From NCBI GenBank assembly GCA_018658605.1, contig JABHUV010000307.1:1-7202 (forward strand): DNA of 7,202 nt. The letters run 5' to 3'. Positions 1 through 6,749 of the stretch are shown here, piece by piece (position 1 is the first letter of the stretch; each line of letters begins with the position of its first letter). A program made the translations under genes and the position numbers. A model generated the notes under the pieces. It was not told where the DNA came from, ran no database searches, and worked only from the letters and a program-made list of their open reading frames with translations. Origin of the DNA: Planctomycetaceae bacterium. Lineage in GTDB: Bacteria > Planctomycetota > Planctomycetia > Pirellulales > Pirellulaceae.

Positions 1-2473
1 CATCAATGCGACTGCGTGGAAAACGACTGAGCCATTGATTGCTGGGGTCCTTTTTGTATTCATCCCCGTCGACGACGGATGATTGCTGGTATGTTGCACT
101 CGTTACAATGTACTTGTGCAGCCATTTAATCGACCAGTCGTTTGCTATTAAGGAGGAGGCTAGGTGGTCAAGTAATTGTGGGTGAGACGGTGGTTGCCCT
201 TGGAACCCAAAATCGTCAAGTGTCCCCACGATGCCTTCACCGAAAAAGGCTTGCCAATTCCGATTCGCGACTACTCGAGCGGTCAGGGGATTATTGGGGC
301 TTACGATCCACTGAGCGAGTCCCAGTCGGTCGGCATTGAATTTGCCTTCAAATGTATGTAATGCATCGAGTCCGCTGCCCTGCAGGGATTCCCCTTTGGT
401 GTTCAGGAATTCGCCGCGGTGATGAACGTAGGTTTCTCGTGGGTTTGTAGTCGGGCGTTGTTGTAATACCAAGGCACGCTGCAGAGGTAACTGTTGGCGC
501 AATCCGCGAATCTCCTTGGCGTGTTTTGCGAGTTCCTTTGTGTTGAGTAGGAACTCATCTTTAAGCATTTGATGTTGTTCGTTGCTCAGTGAGGCGGGGG
601 TAATCAGGAGCAATTTCTCAACCGCGGGGGGCAATTCGTTTGCCGATAGCGGTTTTTGATCAGTAGCGACGGACAAGCGGAATTTCCCAAGAGAACGAGA
701 AAAGTGCCGCCCGAAATGCATGCTGAGCGACCATTTTCCGCTCGATATCGGACTCGCCGGTCGTAGCACCGCAACATGCCGTTGGCCTTGGCCTTGGTGC
801 ACAGACCAGCCTGTCTGAATATCACCATCGATCATTGTTTTGGCAGAGGTGTCTTTGTCACCATAACGGTTTTTCGCGTAACTATGCTCTGCCGCATCGA
901 AAATAATGAGTTTGCCGCTCGCCTCGAGTTGGAACTCTGTCAAGAAAAAATCACCTATGGTACCTTCGTAGTTGGTCATGCCGGGACCCTTGTTAGGAAG
1001 TCGAGGGTCTGGCAGTGCTTCAATTCGCAATGCCGTTATGTTGTCGAGGTTAACGGAAAATTCCAAGTGAAAAATATCATGCTTGGTGGAATCGCCTGAA
1101 GCAAATATTATCCCATTGTCCTCCAGTTCGAGATGTGGCAGGTTGGCACTGAAATTGGAGGGTTCAATGGTTGTCCAGTTTCGCACGCGGCCTCGCTGTT
1201 GAGTCAGCCATTTGAAATACCGTTGTTCAATAACATCTCTTGTACCCGCCTTGTCGTCGTTTGAATCACCCGTTGGCCAGTGACTTGGCAAGTCCCGTAT
1301 AAGTTGTTGAGCCTTGTCGAGGTTAGTCTGGTACTGCTGATCCACCTTGGCATCAGGAATATCTAGTTCGGGTTCGTCGGAATTGTTCATCAATGCCATC
1401 AGTTGATAGTATTCGCGATGGGTGATGGGGTCGTATTTGTGTGTGTGGCATTGGGCACATCCGACAGTCAATCCCAGCCAAGTTGTTCCCGTAGTCGCCA
1501 CTCGATCGGTCATAGCATAGAAGCGAAACTCTAAAGGGTCGATACCTCCTTCTTCATTGAGCATCGTGTTGCGATGAAATCCCGTCGCGATTCGTTGTGA
1601 CGTCGAGGCAGCAGGTAACATATCCCCAGCGATTTGTTCGATCGTAAACTGGTCGAACGGCATGGAATCATTGATTGCTTGGATAACCCAATCGCGATAG
1701 GGCCACATATTGCGGTCGCGATCTTTTTCATAGCCGTTGGTGTCGGCATAGCGGGCGAGATCGAGCCAGCGGCGGGCCCAGCGTTCGCCGTATTGTTTTG
1801 AATTGATAAGTTCATCGACTAACGCGGCGAATTGGGAAGGTTTAATCGTGCCTCGTTGTGTAAAGGCATTTGCCCGCCAATGGTCAGCCTGTTCAATAGT
1901 TGGTGGGAGGCCGATGAGATCGAGATAGAGTCGCCGAATAAGGACATAGGGGCGCGCAGGGAGGTTAGAACGGAGACCGTGTGGAAGCTGTCGGGAACGA
2001 ATAAAAGTATCGATAGGATGGTTGCCGCGGACAATACCAGTTAGGCGAGACGGATTACGGGATGGTCGGGGAGTTGCGACAGGATTAAACGACCAATGGT
2101 TTTCCCAAACGGCTCCTTGCTCAATCCACCGGCGTATGACTTCACGCTCGTCACTAGTTATTTGTGAAGTCGCATCGACCGGTGGCATTGCAGTGTCGGG
2201 ATCCGCATGCGTGATTCGCAAGTACATTTCGCTAGCGGCGGTGTCTCGCGGAACGATTGGAGAAAATTTCTCGTCAAACAGTCCGCCGCGTGTATCGAGC
2301 CTCATGTCGGAAACGCGAGCATCGTCATCGGGCCCATGACATGTAAAACAGTGACGCGCTAGGATGGGGCGGACGTCGCGAGTGAAAGAAATGTCAGCGT
2401 CTTCAATTGTTTTCCCTTGGACGACGGTAATCCCAGCAAAAAACAGCATCAAGATGTTGTATTTCTTAACCAT
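1..2473 (-). CDS. Secreted planctomycete cytochrome protein (PSCyt1 + DUF1549 + DUF1553), C-terminus cut by window edge
   Basis: The reverse strand from ATG 2473 reads through 824 codons without a stop to the window edge, so the gene is intact but partial. An in-frame TAG at 2503-2501 precedes the start and no other ATG lies between, which fixes the start. Residues 1-20 look like a short signal peptide (hydrophobic 7-18, VQG then K21). PSCyt1 spans about 28-135, with heme motif C42-F-T-C45-H46-G and a later AMPP. DUF1549 runs from about H152 (HPIDTFIR) to about 365, including ERWARRWLDLARYADTNGYE and a second CxxCH, C339-A-Q-C342-H343-THK. A central region starting WTTIEP (W433), with ITALRIEALPDP and IDGDIQTGW (from I548), matches a beta-rich domain often found in these proteins. 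DUF1553 begins near F712 (FNADRLGLAQWIV) and is cut at residue 824. Complete relatives are about 1000 residues. Two CxxCH motifs imply covalent heme and export, but the reaction is not known. The family is usually found with DUF1501 partners. Family assignment is confident; function is not. Confidence 0.93.
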   Translation of the reverse strand, partial: MVKKYNILMLFFAGITVVQGKTIEDADISFTRDVRPILARHCFTCHGPDDDARVSDMRLDTRGGLFDEKFSPIVPRDTAASEMYLRITHADPDTAMPPVDATSQITSDEREVIRRWIEQGAVWENHWSFNPVATPRPSRNPSRLTGIVRGNHPIDTFIRSRQLPHGLRSNLPARPYVLIRRLYLDLIGLPPTIEQADHWRANAFTQRGTIKPSQFAALVDELINSKQYGERWARRWLDLARYADTNGYEKDRDRNMWPYRDWVIQAINDSMPFDQFTIEQIAGDMLPAASTSQRIATGFHRNTMLNEEGGIDPLEFRFYAMTDRVATTGTTWLGLTVGCAQCHTHKYDPITHREYYQLMALMNNSDEPELDIPDAKVDQQYQTNLDKAQQLIRDLPSHWPTGDSNDDKAGTRDVIEQRYFKWLTQQRGRVRNWTTIEPSNFSANLPHLELEDNGIIFASGDSTKHDIFHLEFSVNLDNITALRIEALPDPRLPNKGPGMTNYEGTIGDFFLTEFQLEASGKLIIFDAAEHSYAKNRYGDKDTSAKTMIDGDIQTGWSVHQGQGQRHVAVLRPASPISSGKWSLSMHFGRHFSRSLGKFRLSVATDQKPLSANELPPAVEKLLLITPASLSNEQHQMLKDEFLLNTKELAKHAKEIRGLRQQLPLQRALVLQQRPTTNPRETYVHHRGEFLNTKGESLQGSGLDALHTFEGKFNADRLGLAQWIVSPNNPLTARVVANRNWQAFFGEGIVGTLDDFGFQGQPPSHPQLLDHLASSLIANDWSIKWLHKYIVTSATYQQSSVVDGDEYKKDPSNQWLSRFPRSRID

Positions 2474-2656
2474 AAGTCCAGTGTAAAGCAGACGCCAAAG
2501 CTAGGGAATAGGCAACGACGTTTTAGTCGATTATCGAATTGTGCAATTAGCAAGTGACGTAATTCAATTCAGTTGCTATCATTATCGTTTCCCTTGCGAG
2601 CAACATAGTTTCGCCTGCTCGTTGTTTTTTTGTATGTTTAGTAAGTTTGTGAACCT
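2474..2656. promoter_or_regulatory. Divergent intergenic region, probable promoters for both flanking genes
   Basis: This 183-base AT-rich gap separates the start codons of the cytochrome gene (minus) and uup (plus), so promoters for both should lie here. I see no box pair good enough to place either one. A short inverted repeat, AATTG-TG-CAATT, sits at 2537-2548. No strong Shine-Dalgarno precedes either start codon, which is common in planctomycetes. The function is inferred from geometry only. Confidence 0.4.
2597..2631 (+). promoter_or_regulatory. Hairpin plus T-run in the uup leader (possible attenuator)
   Basis: CGAGCA at 2597-2602 pairs with TGCTCG at 2616-2621 across a 13-base loop. 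It is followed by TTG and seven T residues (2625-2631), ending 25 bases before the uup ATG. The shape resembles an intrinsic terminator, but the 6-bp stem is short and the loop is large. It could be a weak attenuator in the leader, or chance in AT-rich sequence. Confidence 0.22.
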
Positions 2657-4462
2657 ATGTCGCTCGTTGTCTTAGAAGACCTGACCATCGGCTATCGCGG
2701 TCCGCCGTTACTTGATGCGGTACATTGCCGCTTCGAAGCAGGTCAACGGATAGGTTTGCTAGGCCGTAATGGCGCCGGAAAAACGACGTTGATGCGTTTG
2801 ATCGTTGGTGATGAACAACCAGACGCCGGAGCGGTAATCATTGAACCTAATACAAAGGTGGCGTTGCTGCAGCAGAATGTTCCCAGTAATACAACTGGCT
2901 CCGTTGCTGAAATCATTGCAATGGGTGTGACTGACGAATCATTAGAGGATTGGGAACGTGATTACCAAGTCGATCAAATCGCTGCGCGAATGAATCTTGA
3001 CTTAGGCCAATCGTTTGAAGACATGTCTTCTGGAATGAAACGTCGAGTATTGCTGGCTCAAGCGATCGTGTCTAATCCGGATCTCTTGCTGCTCGATGAA
3101 CCGACGAACCATCTGGATATTGATGCGATCAATTGGCTTGAACAGTTTCTTAGTGCTTGGAAAGGCGCGATATTGTTTGTAACGCACGATCGTACTTTCC
3201 TTAAAAACTTGGCAACTCGAATTATTGAAATTGACAGGGGCAGCATTTTCGATTGGTCGTGTAACTACGAGACGTTTTTGGAACGTAAGGAAGCATCGTT
3301 AGCAACAGAAGACAAACAGAACGCGTTGTTTGACAAAAGATTGAAGGAAGAAGAGGTGTGGATCCGGCAAGGAATTAAAGCCCGTCGTACGCGTAACGAG
3401 GGACGTGTACGAGCACTCAAAAAAATGCGGGCTGAGCGCGGTGAGCGGCGTCAGAAGACGGGTAATAGTCGTATTGAGATTCAAGAAGGACAACGTAGTG
3501 GGAACCTAGTGGCGAAGGTTGACGGATTGAGTTTCGCGTATCCTGACCTTCCGATCGTACGCGATTTTTCGACCGTAGTTATGCGGGGGGATAAAATTGG
3601 TTTTATTGGACCTAATGGTGTGGGCAAGACAACCTTATTGCGTCTGTTACTTGGGAAAGTAAAACCGGATGAGGGAAATGTGAAGCTGGGAACGAATTTG
3701 CAAATTGCCTATTTCGATCAACTGCGTGAAGTGCTCGACGACGAAGCGTCGGTAATTGACAATGTGGGCGATGGTTATTCTACCGTGACGATCAATGGAC
3801 GATCGAAGAATATTATGGGGTATATGCAAGATTTCCTTTTTGCTCCGGACCGAGCACGGATGCAAGTTAAGTTCCTATCAGGTGGCGAGCGGAATCGGGT
3901 CTTGCTGGCCAAGTTGTTTGCCAAACCGGCAAACGTAATCGTCATGGATGAGCCGACCAATGACTTGGATGCGGAAACACTGGAATTGCTTGAAGAACGC
4001 TTGGTTGAATATCAAGGAACAGTGTTGGTCGTGAGCCATGACCGTTCGTTCTTGAATAACGTTGTGACCAGTACTATTGTGTTCGAGGATGGCAAACGAG
4101 GTTTAGTTAAGGAATATGTTGGCGGGTACGACGATTGGGTACGGCAACGAGGCACAGACAACACCTTGTCGGGTGATGCGGGAATGAGCATCTCAAATAA
4201 GGCTCAGGACACACCGCTGTCGAACGCTGCGGCAACTGAAAAACGGAAGTTGACGTACAAGGAGCAGCAGGAGTTACAGGCGTTACCTAAGTTGATCGAT
4301 GAACTCGAAACAGAAGTGCAGAGCCTGCATGTGGAAATGGCCGATCCAGAGTTCTATAAGCGCCCAGCTGATGAATTGAAATCCACAGGCGACCGTTTGA
4401 AAGAGTGTGAAGAACAGATGGCAACGGCACTTGAGCGATGGGAAGAACTGGATCGCCAATGA
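2657..4462 (+). CDS. uup: ABC-F family ATPase, Uup type
   Basis: A 601-residue soluble protein with two ABC ATPase domains and no membrane segment. Domain 1 has Walker A GRNGAGKTT (36-44), a degenerate signature MSSGM (123-127), Walker B/D-loop LLLLDEPTNHLD (143-154) and switch His177. The linker at about 207-265 carries EEEVWIRQGIKARRTRNEGR, a hallmark of Uup. Domain 2 has GPNGVGKTT (318-326), a canonical LSGGE (407-411), VIVMDEPTNDLD (427-438) and switch His461. Residues 529-601 form the charged coiled-coil tail that begins KRKLTYKEQQELQALP and sets Uup apart from EttA and other ABC-F proteins. Family knowledge: E. coli Uup acts in the cytoplasm, its loss raises precise transposon excision, it binds branched DNA, and it has been linked to ribosome function. 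Domain 1 looks about 40 residues shorter than E. coli Uup between Walker A and the signature. The start is firm: an in-frame TAA at 2642-2644 leaves ATG 2657 as the first usable start. The gene stands alone between minus-strand neighbours. Confidence 0.95.
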   Translation: MSLVVLEDLTIGYRGPPLLDAVHCRFEAGQRIGLLGRNGAGKTTLMRLIVGDEQPDAGAVIIEPNTKVALLQQNVPSNTTGSVAEIIAMGVTDESLEDWERDYQVDQIAARMNLDLGQSFEDMSSGMKRRVLLAQAIVSNPDLLLLDEPTNHLDIDAINWLEQFLSAWKGAILFVTHDRTFLKNLATRIIEIDRGSIFDWSCNYETFLERKEASLATEDKQNALFDKRLKEEEVWIRQGIKARRTRNEGRVRALKKMRAERGERRQKTGNSRIEIQEGQRSGNLVAKVDGLSFAYPDLPIVRDFSTVVMRGDKIGFIGPNGVGKTTLLRLLLGKVKPDEGNVKLGTNLQIAYFDQLREVLDDEASVIDNVGDGYSTVTINGRSKNIMGYMQDFLFAPDRARMQVKFLSGGERNRVLLAKLFAKPANVIVMDEPTNDLDAETLELLEERLVEYQGTVLVVSHDRSFLNNVVTSTIVFEDGKRGLVKEYVGGYDDWVRQRGTDNTLSGDAGMSISNKAQDTPLSNAAATEKRKLTYKEQQELQALPKLIDELETEVQSLHVEMADPEFYKRPADELKSTGDRLKECEEQMATALERWEELDRQ

Positions 4463-4468
4463 CGTTGC

Positions 4469-4492
4469 TGGAGTTCGCATTAGCATGCTCCA
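4469..4492 (+). terminator. Possible hairpin terminator after uup
   Basis: Seven bases after the uup stop, TGGA (4469-4472) pairs with TCCA (4489-4492) and GCAT (4477-4480) with ATGC (4485-4488). This gives an eight-pair stem with a four-base bulge (GTTC) and a four-base loop (TAGC). No T-run follows, so it is not a standard intrinsic terminator. Its position in a convergent gap is the main support. Confidence 0.25.
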
Positions 4493-4509
4493 TCGTACGA
4501 CTGACTCAC

Positions 4510-4521
4510 TGATTTAAATCA
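4510..4521. repeat. 12-bp perfect palindrome over the stop codon of the membrane-protein gene
   Basis: TGATTTAAATCA is a perfect palindrome lying in the uup / membrane-protein convergent gap. Its right end (4519-4521) is the TGA stop of the minus-strand gene. It is short and AT-rich, with no loop, so it is unlikely to fold as RNA. No function is assigned. Confidence 0.35.
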
Positions 4522-5124
4522 ATCGAGCGCGTCTTTGAATGGTTGTTTGGAACTGAACAGTGCGAATAGGCCGGGGTAAATGAGAAAGCCTACCGACAGG
4601 ACGTTGCTAAAGATCATGGCGCCCATCAAAACAGCTTCTATATTTGGAACTGCTGCTGTTGCTTCGTCCATCGTTTCCAGTTGATAGGGGTAGATGTGTG
4701 TCCATGTTACGACCAAGACTACGATCGTTGCTAGGACGCAGTATCCGCTCCATGCCAAACCTGCAGTTCTCCCCCACTTCTTGTTTTTCAATAACCCAAT
4801 GCCGCTGATAAGCAAAACAATAGTAAAAAACAGTGCGACCATTGCAGACGTAATGTTGTAAACATACAGGAATGCATTTTCATTCTGTTTCACAATCGCG
4901 GGGTTTGCCTGCCCGTCTGGCACGGGGATGAGGTCGGATGTAATGGCTAGGATTGCTCCTAATCCGATACAAGTAAACAGTAATCCTAGCCCGCCGAAAA
5001 TGACGTTGAGTATCCCAAACACTTTGATAGCTTTAGGTTTCGGTAGTTGTTGGTTCTGAGCCGCTGTCGCAAAAGGCGTTTGACTTTCAAATTGGTAGGG
5101 ATTGGACGGAGTTTGACTGGCCAT
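4519..5124 (-). CDS. Hypothetical four-helix membrane protein with Asn-Pro-Tyr-Gln N-terminal tail
   Basis: I do not recognise a named family. The 201-residue product starts with a polar Gln/Pro-rich tail of about 34 residues containing SNPYQFESQTPF. Four hydrophobic segments follow, at about 36-61, 90-112, 120-142 and 165-190, consistent with an inner-membrane protein. The loop at 63-88 is polar (VPDGQANPAIVKQNENAF) and the loop at 143-163 is acidic. A short basic loop KNKKWGR (113-119) between helices 2 and 3 suggests by the positive-inside rule that it faces the cytoplasm; the N-terminal tail would then also be cytoplasmic. The start is well supported: ATG at 5124-5122 has AGGAAG four bases upstream. 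I recall NPYQ-type tails from many planctomycete membrane proteins of unknown role. The gene is flanked by opposite-strand genes on both sides, so no operon partner hints at its job. It contains no catalytic motif that I can see. Confidence 0.85.
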   Translation of the reverse strand: MASQTPSNPYQFESQTPFATAAQNQQLPKPKAIKVFGILNVIFGGLGLLFTCIGLGAILAITSDLIPVPDGQANPAIVKQNENAFLYVYNITSAMVALFFTIVLLISGIGLLKNKKWGRTAGLAWSGYCVLATIVVLVVTWTHIYPYQLETMDEATAAVPNIEAVLMGAMIFSNVLSVGFLIYPGLFALFSSKQPFKDALD

Positions 5125-5128
5125 AGCA

Positions 5129-5134
5129 CTTCCT
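5129..5134 (-). promoter_or_regulatory. Shine-Dalgarno AGGAAG for the membrane-protein gene
   Basis: On the minus strand AGGAAG is followed by TGCT and then ATG (5124-5122). This is the clearest ribosome binding site in the window and decides the start of the 201-residue membrane protein. Confidence 0.6.
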
Positions 5135-5159
5135 GGTTGGAAATTAAAGTGTTAGGTTA

Positions 5160-5190
5160 ATTGTTAAGATAATGTAATACATTGAACAAT
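5160..5190. promoter_or_regulatory. Nested dyad in the divergent promoter region, candidate operator
   Basis: An inner near-perfect palindrome, AATGTA-A-TACATT (5171-5183), lies inside an outer inverted repeat, ATTGTT (5160-5165) and AACAAT (5185-5190). The two centres differ by about two bases. It sits between the starts of the membrane-protein and sulfatase genes, where promoters for both must lie. TTAGGT (5152-5157) and TAATAC (5175-5180), spaced 17 bases, are a weak plus-strand promoter candidate overlapping it. A regulator binding here could affect both genes. This is inference from symmetry and position. Confidence 0.3.
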
Positions 5191-5244
5191 CAAACCATAG
5201 CTCAATTTGAACGGGGATATGGAATTCAACAGGTCCACAACGAT

Positions 5245-6702
5245 ATGAGACGATCCCGATCGCTAGATCATCGCCGATGGTTCCAAATCCTGTTGTTCTT
5301 GCCCCTTAGTCTATTTGTGTTTGAGGTGGGTTTTGCCGCTAGGCCTAATGTCATTCTGTGCATGGCCGATGATTTGGGTTGGGGGGATACAGGCTATAAC
5401 GGTCACAAGGTTCTAAAAACGCCAAATCTCGATGCGATGGCTCGTGCTGGATTACAGTTCAACCGCTTTTACGCCGGTGCGGCCGTTTGTTCACCAACAC
5501 GGGGAACATGCTTGACCGGTCGACACGCATCACGCTTTGGAATTATGACGGCGAATCAAGGACATTTGCGACGGGGCGAACTAAGTCTCGCTGAGGTGCT
5601 TGGTGATAAGGGGTATCGTAGCGGGCATTTTGGAAAATGGCATTTGGGAACGTTGTCCAGCGATTACTCGGGTAAGAAAGGGCGAAACCCAAAGGCGGAT
5701 TACCTCACACCCAAAATGGTTGGATTCGACACTTGGTTTAGCACTGAGTTTGCGGTTGCAACATGGGATCCCTATGACCCAGCGAATGCGCATGCGGCAT
5801 CCTATGACCCACGGCTCCTTTATTGGGAGAACGGAGTGAATGTCGCAGACGGCTTAGCAATGGGTTTAACGGGCTGTGATAGCAGAATTATTATGGACAA
5901 GGCTTTACCATTTATCGAATCAGCAGTTGTCGATGAAGTCCCCTTCTTTACGGTAATTTGGTTTCATGCGCCTCACGAACCGATCATTGGTGGGCCGGAG
6001 TACTTAGCGATGTATCCACAGGAGACAACTAATCGTCAGCATTACTTCGCAGTCGTGACTGCATTAGATGAACAAATTGGCCGACTGCGAGCTAAGCTGC
6101 GTGAACTTAGCGTGGCAGATAATACGATGCTGTGGTTCTGTTCGGACAATGGGCCTGAAGGAAATCTAGGACCGATGAACCGGCGACAAGGATCGGCCGG
6201 TGAGTTTAGGGGGCGCAAGCGATCTTTATACGAAGGAGGGATTCGCGTACCTGGGATTTTGGAATGGCCCGCACAAATCGAAGCTGGTCGCCAGACAGAT
6301 TATCCGGCGGTCACAAGTGATTATTTTCCAACCGTGATGGATGTGGTTGGGTATGACTTACCGCGAGACAAAAGACGCCCTTATGACGGCTTGTCGTTAA
6401 TGAATTTGATTGACAAAGGCGGTACACAGCGTCCGCGGGCCATCGCATTTGCCGGCCTCGGAATGGAGGCACTGAGTGGTAATCAGTATAAGTTGGTACA
6501 CAATTTCTCAGAAAAAAGGCAACGCGGTGATAACGGTAAAAGCGAGCGTAGCCAATGGGAATTGTATGACTTAATCGATGATCCGCGGGAGACGATGAAT
6601 TTGATTGCAAAATATCCTGACATCGCGGATGAGATGAAACAAGAATTACAGAGATGGCTTAAAAGTTGTCAGACTAGCAACCAAGGAGCAGATTATCGGT
6701 GA
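5245..6702 (+). CDS. Exported type I sulfatase (arylsulfatase A-like)
   Basis: A 485-residue formylglycine-dependent sulfatase that hydrolyses sulfate esters, probably on a sulfated polysaccharide. ATG 5245 is chosen because it puts the signal peptide (basic MRRSRSLDHRR, hydrophobic about 13-31, cleavage near GFA-A-RPN) at the N-terminus. A TTG at 5182 would add 21 residues ahead of it and is less likely. Visible active-site elements: metal-binding D42-D43 in MADDLGWGD; C82-S-P-T-R86, where Cys82 would be converted to formylglycine; GRH at 92-94; K131-W-H133; H241 and H244 in FHAPHEP; D301-N302 in CSDNGPEG; and K325 before SLYEGGIRVPG. The C-terminal part has the usual WELYDLIDDPRE segment and ends GADYR, so the protein is complete. 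Thr replaces the commoner Ser in CxPSR, which the family allows. Substrate cannot be told from the sequence. A maturation enzyme (FGE or anSME) must be encoded elsewhere. It is convergent with the DUF1501 gene, 39 bases away. Confidence 0.93.
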   Translation: MRRSRSLDHRRWFQILLFLPLSLFVFEVGFAARPNVILCMADDLGWGDTGYNGHKVLKTPNLDAMARAGLQFNRFYAGAAVCSPTRGTCLTGRHASRFGIMTANQGHLRRGELSLAEVLGDKGYRSGHFGKWHLGTLSSDYSGKKGRNPKADYLTPKMVGFDTWFSTEFAVATWDPYDPANAHAASYDPRLLYWENGVNVADGLAMGLTGCDSRIIMDKALPFIESAVVDEVPFFTVIWFHAPHEPIIGGPEYLAMYPQETTNRQHYFAVVTALDEQIGRLRAKLRELSVADNTMLWFCSDNGPEGNLGPMNRRQGSAGEFRGRKRSLYEGGIRVPGILEWPAQIEAGRQTDYPAVTSDYFPTVMDVVGYDLPRDKRRPYDGLSLMNLIDKGGTQRPRAIAFAGLGMEALSGNQYKLVHNFSEKRQRGDNGKSERSQWELYDLIDDPRETMNLIAKYPDIADEMKQELQRWLKSCQTSNQGADYR

Positions 6703-6737
6703 TTGCCCTCTCTGCGTGTGCTGAAACGCGATTTCTG

Positions 6738-6749
6738 TGCTCTAGAGCA
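6738..6749. repeat. 12-bp perfect palindrome over the DUF1501 stop codon
   Basis: TGCTCTAGAGCA is a perfect palindrome containing the TAG stop (6744-6742 on the minus strand) of the DUF1501 gene, inside the short convergent gap after the sulfatase. It may be chance; no function is assigned. Confidence 0.35.

Noticed and set aside
142..2339. Several short open frames on the plus strand (for example 776-1099 and 2022-2339) and out-of-frame minus-strand ones (1531-1815, 1819-2034, 604-828)
   Set aside because: All overlap the long conserved minus-strand cytochrome frame and show no recognisable family motif; they are shadows of its codons.
1..2473. Possible pseudogene of the cytochrome gene
   Set aside because: Frame checks at seven positions agree and no internal stop exists; the gene is simply cut by the window edge.
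5771..5811. Direct repeat CCTATGACCCA at 5771-5781 and 5801-5811
   Set aside because: It is in frame, 30 bases apart, and encodes the YDP pairs of the sulfatase; probably ordinary coding similarity with only two copies.
6703..6741. Terminator between the sulfatase and DUF1501 genes
   Set aside because: Only a 4-bp stem (GCGT/ACGC, 6714-6729) with an 8-base loop and no T-run; too weak to call.
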